A program made the translations under genes and the position numbers. Positions 10,910 through 21,836 of a stretch of DNA of 64,000 nucleotides are shown here, one piece after another. How positions within the stretch are numbered: the first letter of the stretch is position 1; each line of letters starts with the position of its first letter. A model generated the notes under the pieces. That model worked only from the letters and a program-made list of their open reading frames with translations, had not been told where the DNA came from and made no database searches. Source of the stretch: Tuctoria greenei. Lineage: Eukaryota > Streptophyta > Magnoliopsida > Poales > Poaceae. The DNA lies in NCBI GenBank assembly GCA_036927565.1, contig JAYESD010000008.1, forward strand, positions 23,330,100 through 23,394,099, in the 5' to 3' direction.

Positions 10910-13035
10910 ATGGCCAAGGTTGGGGGTTCGGTTCCTATCTTTGAGGGCAAGAACTTTGCCTATTGGAAAGCACGTATGTGCGCTTATCTAGAGGCTATTG
11001 CTCCCGAAGTATGGGAAGCGACCCACGCGGGGTTTGGAGAACACAACTATGTTGGTGATCAAATTAAATGGGATGCTAAAGCTAGGAATGCAATCTATGA
11101 GTGCATTAGTCAAGATGTTTTTTCTAGGATTGCAAGCAAAGAAAAGGCATGTGAAATTTGGGCTTGCTTGATAGAAATTCATGAGGGTTCTTCTCGTATG
11201 AAGGAACTTAAATATCACATGCTTAAAGCAAAATATGATGAATTTAAGATGCTACCTCATGAAAATGTTAATGAGATATTCTCTCGCTTGAATGTACTTA
11301 TTGAAGAAATTAATGCTCTTGACATTGCTTCTCTTGGCAAGAGACTCATCAACCGCAAGATCCTCATGCTCCTTCCCAAGCCAAAGTACAACATCATCAA
11401 CTCCATGCTCCAAAAAGAGTCTCTTGACCACATTGAAGTTTCGGAGCTCATTGGGAAATTCACGCTCATGAGATGAGTGTACTTGGGATGATGGAACAAT
11501 CATATTAAAAAACAATTGCTCTAAAGGCCTCCACCAAGAAAACAAGCCTCAAGAAGAAGAAGGTGGTTGAGCCTAGCTCAAGTGAAGAGGAGCAAGCATC
11601 AAGTGAAGATGAAGATGATGAGCTTGCATTGATGATGAGGAAGTTCTCACGCTTGAACTCCAAGATTACCAAGAAGGGATACACCTTTGATCCCAAGAAG
11701 AAAGCGTTTCTACCAAAGAGAGATGATCACAAGACTTGCTACAATTGTGGTGATCAAGGCCACATCTCCTATGATTGTCCAAAACCGGACAAAAGAAGAG
11801 AGAACCACAAGAGCAAGCATTGCAAGCTTGAAGAAAGTGATGATGAAGAAGAAGAGGCCAAACCCAAACCAAGAGCCTTTGGGAAGAAGAAACATGACAA
11901 GGGAAAGAAGGCAAGACTCTTCTCAAAGAAGAGAAATGGCCCACAAAAGGTGTTCATGTGTGAGGCAAATGAATGGGTCACCGACGAAGAAACAAGTGAT
12001 GAAGAGAGTGAAGTGGAAGAAGAAAGTTTGGCCGACCTCGCCATTGCCAACAATGATGACTCACCTCTTCATCCACCGCCCATGTGCCTCATGGCGAAAG
12101 GTAACACCAAGGTATGTGACAACTCTAGCGATGATGAGCTTTCCCCCAATGATTTAACTTCTTTGATAAATGAATATCATGCTATCATTAAGAGGAAAAA
12201 GGGTAAGGTGAAAGCTTTTGAAGAAACTCGTGCTAGACTTGAGAGTGCTAACCTCGATTTGCTTGACAAGTATGAAAGCATACTCAAAGAGCATGACACG
12301 CTCAAATCTCATGTCAAGCAAATTGAGGAAGAAAAGGCTAAAATCAAGTTAGATAATCATGAGCTTAACTTAGCACACCAAACACTCTTGGAAGAGCACA
12401 ACAAGTTAGTACAAGAACATCAAACACTTAACCTTGCTCATGACGTGCTTGATCAAGAGTTGAAAAATATAAAGAAGCAAACTCTTAATGATAGGATATC
12501 CATTACTTATCATGTCACTAATGCCTTGAAAAAGTCTTTGTCTTTGAAAGCAAACGCTAGGGAGAAGGACTTGTTGAAAGAAATTGAGAGTCTCCGCACT
12601 AGTGTGGCTAGACTTTCAAAAGGGGAAGTCAAACACAAGGAAATACTCTTCCAACAAGCAAAGGCCTTCAACAAGAGAGGACTTGGATCCTTCCCGGTGT
12701 CTAACAAAGGAAAGGTGCCCTCACCGGAGCTTAGAACAAGCTTCATCAAGGAAGTTGGTTCTTATTGCCAACATTGTGAGGTCACCAGTCACCACACAAG
12801 GGAGTGTCCTCTTCCTAACCGACCCTCTCCCAAGTTGCCCATTAATTACAAATCTACTTTCAATGATCGTTATTATCTCTTGAGTAAAGTAGATGGCAAG
12901 GTGAAGGCTAGGTTCATTGGCAAGGACATGAAGGGCATGATGGGGAAGCTCCCCAAGCAACTTTGGGTCCCAAAGACACTTGTATCACACATACAAGGAC
13001 CTAAGTTGGCTTGGGTGCCTAAAGTTAAAAATTGA
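10910..13035 (+). pseudogene. Copia gag (frameshifted)
   Basis: This is the capsid/nucleocapsid protein of the element. The ATG at 10910 opens 188 codons with a gag_pre-like N-terminus (FEGKNFAYWKARM) and an IKWDAKARNAIYECIS segment, the UBN2-type capsid region. A one-base deletion near 11452 then shifts the frame to a stop at 11476; the other copy keeps the original base there. A further stop lies near 11505. The second open part (11563-13035, 490 codons) has an acidic Ser/Glu segment, a CX2CX4HX4C knuckle (CYNCGDQGHISYDC), a long Glu/Lys coiled coil and a second knuckle (CQHCEVTSHHTREC). The stop TGA 13033-13035 precedes pol, which is in another frame. Confidence 0.92.
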
Positions 13036-13049
13036 ATTCATGTGTGTAG

Positions 13050-16000
13050 GTGAACTACAAAGCCAGAGGAAAGCATTGGGTACTCGATAGCGGGTGCACC
13101 CAACATATGACCGACAATGATGGTATGTTCAACACCATAGAAAACCCCGGCAATCATGAACAAGTCACCTTTGGTGATAACTCTAAGGGAAAGGTAATTG
13201 CGTTAGGTAAAATTGCTATTTCAAATTATTTATCCATTTACAATGTTTTGCATGTCAAGTCACTTAGTTTTAATTTACTTTCCATTGCACAACTATGTGA
13301 TCTTGGACTAACATGCACATTTAGCAAAAATGATGTTGTCGTGAGTAGTGAAACAAGCCAAGACATAGTCTTCAAAGGATTTCGGCATGGACATCTCTAC
13401 CTAGTAGACTTCTCCAACAAGAATGCTAGCTTGACCACTTGTCTTTTCACTAAGACAAGTTTGGGATGGCTATGGCAGCGATGCATAGCGCACATTGGGA
13501 TGAGCAAACTCAAGAAGTCATTCAAGCTTGGGATGGTGACCGGCGTGAAGGATGTCACATTTGAGAAGAACAAGCTTTGTAGCGCTTGTCAAGCCGGGAA
13601 GCAAGTTGCTTCACACCACCCAATGAAGACAATGGTGTCAACCTCCAAGCCACTTGAGCTACTACACATGGACCTCTTCGGACCGTCCACATATCAAAGC
13701 CTTGGTGGTAACCTCTATTGTCTTGTTATAGTTGATGACTACTCTCGCTATGCTTGGACTCTATTTCTAGGTGACAAGAGTGAAACTTCGGAAGTGTTCA
13801 AGACCTTCGCCAACCGCGCTCAATGGGAATTTCAACTTCCCATCATCAAGGCCCGGAGTGACAACGACACCGAATTCAAAAACTACAACATTGGGGAGTG
13901 GTGTGACCGTGAAGGCGTGAAACATGAGTTTTTGGCCACATACACTCCTCAACAAAACGGTGTCGTTGAAAGGAAGAACAAGACACTCATAACTCTTGCA
14001 CGAGCAATGCTTGATGACTACGGCACGTCGGAGAAGTTTTGGGCCGAAGCAGTCAACACGGCGTGCCATGCCGCAAATAGGGTCTATCTCCATCGACTAC
14101 TTCAAAAGACCCCGTACGAGCTTCTCATTGGGAGAAAGCCCAACATCTCCTACTTTCGAGTCTTTGGATGCAAGTGCTACATCTACCGCAAGAAAAGGCT
14201 CGGTAAGTTTGAAAGAAGATGTGATGTTGGTATATTTCTTGGTTATGCATCAAACTCAAAAGCATATCGAGTATTCAACCAAACCTGCGGTTTAGTTGAG
14301 GAAAGTTGTGATGTTGAGTTTGATGAATCTAATGGCTCCCAAGAGGAGAGTTTTGGTCATGATGAAATAGATGATGAGCCTCTACGAGAAGCCATGAAGA
14401 ACATGACCATTGGAGACATCAAGCCTGAAGTTGAGGAGAGACATGATCAAGGGGGAGCCTCAAGTTCCAACATCAACACCTCTATGGCGCCTCAAGTTGA
14501 CGAAGAAGAGAAGGATGATCCATTGCCGACTCAAGACTCACAAGCACAACAACATCAAGAAGAAGAAGAAGTCCATGATCAAGTCCAACCACAAGAGGAG
14601 CAACACGCATCACAATCTCCAAGTGCTTCACAACCACTTATGAGGCATGGATGCATCTCCAAGGCGCATCCGATGGACCAAATCATTGTAAGTCCGTCAA
14701 GGGGTGTAAGTACACGTTCTCGCCATTTCCCTTCATTTTGTGAGCACTACTCGTTTGTTTCATGTGTAGAACCCACTCATATTGAGGAAGCACTCCAAGA
14801 CCCAAATTGGGTGATGGCCATGCAAGAAGAACTCAACAACTTCATCCGCAATGAAGTTTGAGTGTTGGAGGGGCGACCCAAGGACAAGAACGTCATCGGA
14901 ACAAAGTGGGTGTACCGCAATAAACAAGACCAAAATGGTGTTGTGGTCCGCAACAAGGCAAGACTTGTGGCCAAGGGGTTCTAGCAAGTTGAAGGACTAG
15001 ACTTTGGGGAGACATTTGCCCCGGTCGCCCGGCTAGAAGCCATCCGTATACTTCTTGCCTTTGCATCATATCATAGTATTAGACTTTATCAAATGGATGT
15101 GAAAAGTGCCTTTCTTAATGGTTACATTAACGAGCTTGTTTATGTTGAACAACCTCCTGGGTTTGAAGATCCGAGGAATCCTAATCATGTGTATAGGTTG
15201 CACAAGGCGCTCTACGGGCTCAAGCAAGCACCTAGGGCATGGTATGAACGACTACGAGATTTCCTTATCATGCAAGGATTCAAGATCGGGAGGGTGGACA
15301 CTACGCTCTTCACCAAAGACATCAACAGAGATTTGTTTATTTGTCAAATTTATGTTGATGATATTATTTTTGGTTCAACTAACGAAGCTCTTAGCCACGA
15401 GTTTGGCAAAATGATGTCTAGGGAATTCGAGATGTCAATGATTGGAGAGCTCAACTTCTTCCTTGGATTTCAAATCAAGCAACTTCAAGAGGGGACCTTT
15501 GTCTATCAAGAGAAGTATACCAAGGACCTCTTGAAGAAATTTGAGATGGGAGATTGTAGCTCAAGAAGCACTCCAATGGCAACAAATTTTCATCTCGACG
15601 CGGATAAGGACGGTAAACCTATTGATCAATCTAACTATCGTTCTATGATTGGTTCATTGCTTTATCTTACCGCATCTAGGCCCAATATCATGTTTAGTGT
15701 ATGCTTGTGTGCTCGCTTTCAAGCGGCACCTAAAGAATCGTATAGGAAGGCGGTCTTTAGGATACTTAGGTATCTTAAGCATACCCCTAGTATGGGCTTG
15801 TGGTACCCTAAAGGTGCAAAATTCCACCTCTTAGGATACTCGGATTTGGACTTTGCCAGATGCCGCGTGGATTGCAAGAGTACCTCCGGTGGGTGCCACT
15901 TGCTTGGGCGTTCCCTAGTATCTTGGTCTAGCAAGAAGCAAATTCTGTCGCCTTGTCCACGGCGGAAGCGGAATATATAGCGGTCGGTGCATGTTGTGCC

Positions 16001-16303
16001 CAAATTCTTTATATGAAACAAACCCTTTTGGACTTTGGTATTAAACTTGGTTGTGTGCCTCTCCTTTGTGACAATGAAAGTGCGGTTAATATAGCTAAAA
16101 ACCTCGTTCAACACTCCCGCACTAAGCACATTGATATTCGCCATCATTTCTTGAGGGACCATGAAGCTAAGGGAGACATCTCATTGCGAGGTGTTAGGTC
16201 CGAAGAACAATTGGCGGATATCTTCACTAAACCACTAGATGAGAAAACTTTTTCTAGGCTAAGAAGTGAGTTAAATGTGCTAGATGCAACAAACGTCATG
16301 TAA
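13050..16303 (+). pseudogene. Copia pol: protease, integrase, RT, RNase H (broken)
   Basis: Domains in order: aspartic protease with VLDSGCTQHMT near 13080; GAG-pre-integrase zinc region starting WQRCIAH (the usual first His is Gln) and ending CSACQAGKQ; integrase core with LLHMDLFGPS, SDNDTEF and NGVVERKNKT supplying D, D and E; then RT with MDVKSAFLNG, LYGLKQAPRAW and YVDDIIFGS near 15351; and RNase H with STAEAEYIA and DIFTKPL. Lesions are TGA at about 14859, TAG at about 14982 (in the AKGF-QV motif), and a one-base deletion near 15943 that shifts the frame before RNase H. There is no ATG at 13050. The frame opens after an in-frame TAG at 13047, so normal expression must involve recoding or splicing. 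Confidence 0.95.
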
Positions 16304-17127
16304 GAATGCACTTCATATAGGTCTTGTCTAACTCTCAAAGGATAGGGGTGAGCAAGGGTTAGCTTGGGATGGAGGTTCTTTTGGGTTTTCCCAAGGCTTG
16401 GAGAGTGGCTCTCCCTGAAGAAGCCTTTGAAAGGTTCAAATTTGGCAAGATAGATTTATTTTATGCCTTGCATGACGCCTGCCATATAGACTTGTAATTT
16501 CTTGCATTATAAAATGTTTGGCATTGCATACGGTAGATTTTCACAAAGGGGAACCCACCTCATGAGAAAGAGACTTGTTTGAAATGCAATATCTCAACTC
16601 ATATGTGGTGGAAAGAACAAAATGTTAGGTGCGTTAATGCCTAGAGGAACATGCTCTAAAGAGATAGAAGTCTTCATACTCTACCTCACAAAGCATGGGC
16701 CTTACATTTTATTTGTATGATTTCCTCCTATTTTTCTCGGTGTTCCATTTGCTTTAAGGCCTAGCCAAGTTATTGGCATATTAGTATCTTTGAGGGGTAA
16801 GGGGTTGCCCAAAAAGTCCTAAGACATGTGTTTCTCATTGATTGTTTGTTTGGTCAAAGGACATATATGGGATGTTGCTGTTTTGTAGTCATCGGATAAT
16901 CCGATGCTTAGGTCAGACCATCATCGGATTAGTTGGTGTTCAAAAGCCAAGGGCCAGTTCAGTCAGTATCTCAAATAATCTGGTGAGTTCATTCTGAAAA
17001 ACATCGGTCCATCCGATGTGCACAAGTCTGGAACTGTGATGAATTCCACCGATGATATTCCCTTCCACGTCGGACCATCCGGTGTCAACGACACCTTTTT
17101 GAATACCCTTACTGTGCCATTCGACCG
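16304..17127 (+). other. Copia spacer between pol and env-like gene
   Basis: This is non-coding. Its first 580 bp show no recognisable structure. The last part (16890-17161) holds the near-palindromic motif array described separately. The length and position match the untranslated spacer seen in other env-bearing SIRE elements. Confidence 0.6.
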
Positions 17128-17161
17128 ATGCTTCTAACGTTCAACGTCGGTCCATCCGGTG
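16890..17161 (+). promoter_or_regulatory. Near-palindromic motif array upstream of env-like gene
   Basis: Five units of the form CATCGG-N5-CCGATG or CCGGTG lie at 16890-16906, 16922-16938 (degraded), 17002-17018, 17068-17084 and 17145-17161. Lone half-sites (ACCGATG) lie between them. The same 17-bp unit, in both orientations, forms the array in the U3 region of all three LTRs. A TATA-like box follows within 31 bp, as a TATA box follows the LTR array. This looks like a second copy of the element's promoter/enhancer module. Confidence 0.65.
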
Positions 17162-17191
17162 TTAAAGTTTCGGCTAGGGTTTGGGACCCAC

Positions 17192-17199
17192 TATTTAAA
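17192..17199 (+). promoter_or_regulatory. TATA-like box before env-like gene
   Basis: TATTTAAA is followed by a pyrimidine-rich stretch (CTCCTTTTTTCTTCTCTCTCC) and a CGCC-repeat leader up to the ATG at 17538. The arrangement is that of a plant core promoter with a 5' untranslated leader of about 310 bp. Confidence 0.5.
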
Positions 17200-17537
17200 C
17201 GGCGCTTTGCCTCCTTTTTTCTTCTCTCTCCCCGATCCCGACTCACCCGCGCTCATCTTCGCCGCCTGCCGCCCTCCGGTCACCGCCGCCGACCTCCAGC
17301 GCAGCCGCCGCATCATATAGCGCCGCCGCCACTCGCCTCCACCGCAGCCGCCGCCGTCGCTCCACCCAATCATCGCCGCCGCTCCACCCAAGCACCGCCG
17401 CCGCCTCTCTCCACCACCACAGCCACCCCACGCACACACCACCATCTCCGTCGTGGTGCTTCCACCGTCGCCATCTCTTCATCACTAGGGTTGCCGGCCG
17501 CGATCATACTTCATTCTCATGCATCGCCTGATTGAAA

Positions 17538-19672
17538 ATGGCTCGCGACAAGAAGAACAAGGGCAAGGCCATTGCGGAGCCGACCGCAAAGAAGCAAAAG
17601 CTCTCAAAGGAGGAGAAGAAGGCGTTGATGGCCGCTCGCGCCGCCGAGGAGCGAGAGCATGGCCGAGGAGGATCGCTGAGGATCCGCGAGGCTCGTCCGA
17701 GGCAGCCTCCCGTGATCGATGAGTCCGAGGCCGAAGAAGAGCCGGAAGAGCCACTCATCCGCCGACGCTCAGCCCGGACCCGTGGGGGGCATCCCCCGGC
17801 AGTACCACGTCCGAGACCGACGGATGCCGATCGTTGTGAGGACAGGGAGGCCCAGAGATCCATCTACGAGATGGACACCACCGTCCGTGTCGGTGAAGGT
17901 GTCTGATTGACAGATTACCGGAAGATGAAGGCCAATCAACTCCGAAGGCTCAGATGGAGTGTGTTGCTTGAGGAGTGGTACCCGCAACCCAGAGAGGCTC
18001 TTGTGGACAGTCGTTTCTGGACTGTGACACAGGCGTCGCTCTATGAGACCTACAGACGCCGAGGCCACAAGTTATTCCAGCATAACTTTCTGGATTGGGA
18101 TCAGCTCGCCCTGGCAGCAGAGACAGAGATTCGCCCATACTTTGAGAGGTATCGCGGGCTGGTGCAGCTGATGTCCTATGAGAGGAGTGCTTATGTTGAG
18201 GATTGGGTACGCGCGTTCTACGCTACCCTCTACGTCTCTGAGGTCCGCAGGTCGATTGACTTCATGTTCATGGGACAACACCATCACCTGACGAGACAGA
18301 CGCTTGCACAGCTGCTAGGAGTGGACCTGCACGACACTTGCGTGCATGAGAGGGTGTATGGTCAGGCAGACCCACCGAGGAGGCCGCTCACTGGAGGAGT
18401 GGCACCACCACTGGAGGAGATTCGCTCTCTGTTTGGACCGACCTTCTCTCCAGACCAGCCGAGGGTACCGACACTGTTGACTCCAGCTGCACGCACAGTG
18501 CACCTTGCCTTGCGCCGCACTCTCTTGTCGAGGTCTGGTTACTTAGAGGGGTTCACCAGCCTGCAGCAGACCCTCCTGTTCTACATCATGAATGGGATGG
18601 AGTTTGATATTGTGGACGTCCTCATATGCGAGATGGAGGATGTGATCACTGACTGAGTGGGCATGATGAGGCAGCTCGTGTATAGACACTGGATCAGCTA
18701 CCTGCTCTCCATGATGGTCCCTGAGGAGTCCGCCATGCATGACCGTCTCACTGACGAGAGTGTCACACGGTTCGGTCACTACCGTGCCCCAGCTCCTGGA
18801 GACCGCCGCCTTGGCCGTCCAGTCGAGCGTCAGGTCAGGGCTGTCTATCTGAGGAGGACTGGTCTGATCTGGAGAAGGAGGATGAGAGGCTGGTTGAGGC
18901 AGAGGCACAGGGTGAGGACCTGCATCATATATGGTCTGAGAGCGACACTGATGACAGTGTCGAGGAGTACTTCCCACCTCCTCCCTCACCCAGGCAGCAC
19001 GACGCGGAGGCTGGAGGCTCTACAGTGCCACCCCCTACTCCACCTCCCGTCTCAGAGGCACAGGTTTCTCAGCCGTCCGAGCTCACATCCCTCCTACATC
19101 ACATGGTTGAGCAGCAGCGCTTGGACCGGCTTGTAGCTGAGCAGGTCCGAGCGGAGCAGGCCGCACGCCTTCTGGAGCTCCAGCAGCAGCAGCAGGAGAT
19201 GCAGCGCTAGATCGCCCATGAGAGGCGTGAGGACACTGACCGGCTGACTGGGCTGATCGACCAGATGCACCAGCGCTCCCTCGACCAGCAGCAGCAGACG
19301 TAGCAGACGATGATGGGCATCCTGGGGTTGATCACCAACCTCTACACCCAGACCGGGATTGCCCTCCCGTCACAGCTGCCAGGAGTTGCTCCACCTCCAC
19401 CTGTCCTTGCTCCAGCTGCCGCTCCGGTGCCGACCACGCCGATCCCTTCGATCAGCATGTCTCCACTGCTGGCTCCCGGCGCACCGATTCACTCTCCACT
19501 GCCGGCCACTACATTGTTCCAGCAGACGCCGGCGTCCGTCGTCAGTGCCCCTGTTCCAGCAGCTCCTACCCAGCAGGCACCGACGATGGCTCCTACGGCT
19601 CCGACAGCTCCTTCCACCTCTACTCCAGGCAGCAGCTCTGACGACAGCGACAGTGACCATCATCGCGCCTAG
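17538..19672 (+). pseudogene. SIRE-type env-like gene (broken)
   Basis: This is the third gene of the Copia element, in the position of the env-like ORF of SIRE1/Opie-type elements; its true function is unknown. The ATG at 17538 sits in good context (AAAATGGC). The N-terminus is Lys/Glu-rich and basic. The central part (about 17930-18700) is a globular region with WYPQPREALVDSRFW and FMFMGQHHHLTRQTLAQLLG, resembling the plant retrotransposon protein family. Then come a Gln/Glu coiled coil (19085-19290) and a Pro/Ala/Thr-rich tail ending in Ser/Asp. Lesions are TGA 17904, TGA 18654, a frameshift near 18860, TAG 19207 and TAG 19300. I see no clear signal peptide or strong transmembrane segment, so an envelope role is not supported by this copy. 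Confidence 0.8.
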
Positions 19673-19720
19673 TACTCAAGGTCCTTAGGCACTCGGATCC
19701 CTTTTTGGTGTCTTGATTCC

Positions 19721-19796
19721 AAAGGGGGAGAAGAGTTGGAGGAGTCAGGGGGAGGATAGCTTAGTCTCAGGGGGAGTGTCCTAGCCTTAGGGGGAG
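19721..19796 (+). repeat. Four polypurine-tract-like blocks
   Basis: AGGGGGAG recurs at about 19723-19730, 19747-19754, 19769-19776 and 19789-19796, about 270-340 bp before the terminal polypurine tract. Multiple such blocks in this position are a reported feature of SIRE-lineage elements. They may be extra plus-strand priming sites. Confidence 0.7.
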
Positions 19797-20047
19797 TTTA
19801 CCTATATCATCTTTTGTAATTCGATACTTTTGCTACTCATTTGGTGTTTATTGAGTACTCTTAAGTTATTAATCGATTGAGCTTATTTGGTGCCTACCTT
19901 ATGATCACTTATTCACTTGAGTTATTCTTTGATTGAGCTTTCAAATTTTAAGTGTAATAATCTTGTATCCATTGCATATTCTCTTAAGCTTCGTACTATC
20001 AAATTCATTACTATTGTGCTTTAATTGTTGTGTTGTCATCAATCACC

Positions 20048-20060
20048 AAAAAGGGGGGAG
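20048..20060 (+). promoter_or_regulatory. Copia polypurine tract
   Basis: AAAAAGGGGGGAG lies two bases before the 3' LTR start at 20063. It is the plus-strand primer of reverse transcription. Confidence 0.9.
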
Positions 20061-20062
20061 AT

Positions 20063-21470
20063 TGAAAGCATCTAGGCCCCCATGAGGTACGGTTTCGGTG
20101 ATTATTGACAACCATTGGATTTTACTAATGAATTTGTGAATACAAGGTCCCCATAATCACTCAATCAAATGAAATCTATATGTCATTGGAGACCCATATA
20201 CAATCACTTTATGAGATCAAATCAATGATATGAAGACAAGAAGTGAAAGCTCTTATGTCAAAGTCATCCAACCACAATTGATGACACTTAATGCTTGACA
20301 ACCATCAGAAGTACATTTCCAACAAGAGTCTAAGAGGTCAATCGAGCAAGACACAAAAGAATCACTTACAAACAACTCGAAGCAAACAAAATCAACTCAC
20401 CGGATCAACCGATGATTTCAGAGAACAACACATCGGTCGAGTTGGTTCAGCAGAAGAAGAAGACCTCAGAACAAATCACTCACCGGATCATCCGATGTTA
20501 AGTGCTAGGCTACATCAGTCCATCAGTACAGTTTGCAATATCCTTGGACCAAGTGTAGCACCGGATCATCCGATGTACAAAAATATACACATCGGTCAAT
20601 CACTCTAGTAAGCATCAATTTTGAGTCAATTCTGGAGGAAGAGCCACCGGATCATCCGATGAGAAGACAGGTGCAACATCGGTCTAACAACGGTCATATC
20701 TGACACAATGACGTCATCTAAAGTAAACTTGACCGATGATAACTAAAGGGGAGACATCGGATCATCCGGTGTTCGCAGAAAAGTTCTGTCAGCCTACTTT
20801 TCCGATGGCTATTTCGTGGAGGATGGCTATAAATACCCCCTAAACCTGTCATTTCGATAAGTCTTGATCACCGGACATTCTCAACACATCCAAAAGCATT
20901 CAAGACCAAGATCCATCACTTCTACATCATTTCGACCACCTACACACCAAGAGATAGGCTAGAACTAGCTAGAGAGAGAGCTTGTGTGCCTCCATTCTGG
21001 GTGAGTGGAATCTCTAGGATAGTGAGAGCCTCAAGGGAGTGCCCCTTGGTGTTTGTAACCGTGAGAGACTTCCGGAGCTTGCCAAGGCGTTTGTGGAAGC
21101 CCGGAGGGTCGAAGTTGTACAAGGCTTGAGCTCCACCTTGCCAAGGTTGGCAAACGGAGAAGAATAGTGGAGATCCCTCGTCTCGGTGACTTGGTTGTGG
21201 CTAAACCCTTTGGTGAGTGCCACAACGTGGATGTAGGAAGATCTTGATGATCTTGCCGAACCACGGGATAAATCCTCGTGTCTCCTCGAGAGTTTGCATC
21301 CTCTTCCTCTCCTTTACATTTATATATTTTATATTCCACGAAGTTGTTATTTACTTCAATGCATAGATAGTTTGCGTAGGGAATTGGGCTTTTAGGAATT
21401 AAGTTTTATTGTTTAGATTTTTGAAAACAAGTCCAATTCACCCCCCCCTCTTGGGCATTCGATCCTTACA
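20063..21470 (+). repeat. Copia 3' LTR
   Basis: 1,408 bp, TGAAAGCATC...GATCCTTACA, followed by the ATCGG duplication at 21471-21475. It has a TATA-like box at 20828-20835. At several sites where the 5' LTR at 9440 differs, this LTR agrees with the duplicated copy at 1278, so those are private mutations of the 9440 LTR. Confidence 0.95.
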
Positions 21471-21836
21471 ATCGGCACGTTTCACATGTGATACGCATGT
21501 GAGGCGTGCTGGTTCGGAATTGTGCCTTGTTGGACAGCCTGAGAGTGACCGAGGGGGCGTGACTTGTGATGAGACGCGGGTCTGGATCTGGACGAGATTT
21601 CGGCGGCATAACCTCGTTGTTCTCTGCTGCACCATTTTTAGACATGCAGTGGAGAACAGCGGAGTTATGCTGCTGGAATTTCGTTCGGATCCAGACCACG
21701 CGGCTCGTCATGAGCACGCTCCGCTCGGTCACTCTTGGGTGGGTTTATATTCTATCTGCCTAGGTTGTAGGGGCCGTCACATCACATGTTAATAAACTGA
21801 TAACAATTTGTGTGCTTTGAAGGTATAATCTGAAAA
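21471..21836. other. CACTA DNA between Copia and transposase, with long hairpin
   Basis: This is transposon leader DNA. It contains an imperfect inverted repeat with arms of about 85 bp (21541-21624 and 21652-21736) and a loop of about 27 bp. A shorter palindromic patch, CACATGTGATACGCATGTG, lies at about 21483-21501. No coding region is supported. Confidence 0.75.

Larger units (their letters stand above)
5035..13200. repeat. Tandem duplication, copy 2 (longer copy)
   Basis: This is the longer unit of the duplication whose other copy is 83-5034. It retains the interval about 6174-9386 that is absent from copy 1, including the CACTA 5' terminus at 8223. Its Copia part continues past the duplication edge at 13200 into a complete element, while copy 1 stops there. 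Copy 2 is therefore the better representation of the original locus. Confidence 0.85.
9440..21470 (+). mobile_element. Full-length Ty1/Copia element, SIRE/Maximus type
   Basis: The element is 12,031 bp, with LTRs 9440-10849 and 20063-21470, a primer-binding site at 10852, a polypurine tract at 20048, and the ATCGG duplication on both sides. The order is gag, protease, integrase, RT and RNase H (Copia order), followed by about 0.8 kb of spacer and an env-like gene. Large size, long gag with two zinc knuckles, and an extra gene before the 3' LTR are the hallmarks of the SIRE/Maximus lineage (maize Opie/Ji are relatives). gag, pol and the env-like gene all carry lesions, so the copy is dead. By eye the LTRs differ at roughly 40 positions, about 3 percent. 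Confidence 0.95.

Noticed and set aside
83..13200. Tandem duplication as a pure assembly artefact
   Set aside because: The copies differ by many scattered substitutions, independent gag lesions and a 3.2-kb deletion, so a simple repeat-collapse or duplication error is unlikely. Misjoined haplotypes cannot be fully excluded without reads.
17191..17535. Open frames of 80-135 codons on both strands in the CGCC-repeat region
   Set aside because: Trinucleotide-like CCG/GCC repetition keeps all frames open. The stretch sits between a TATA-like box and the env-like ATG and is better read as a leader.
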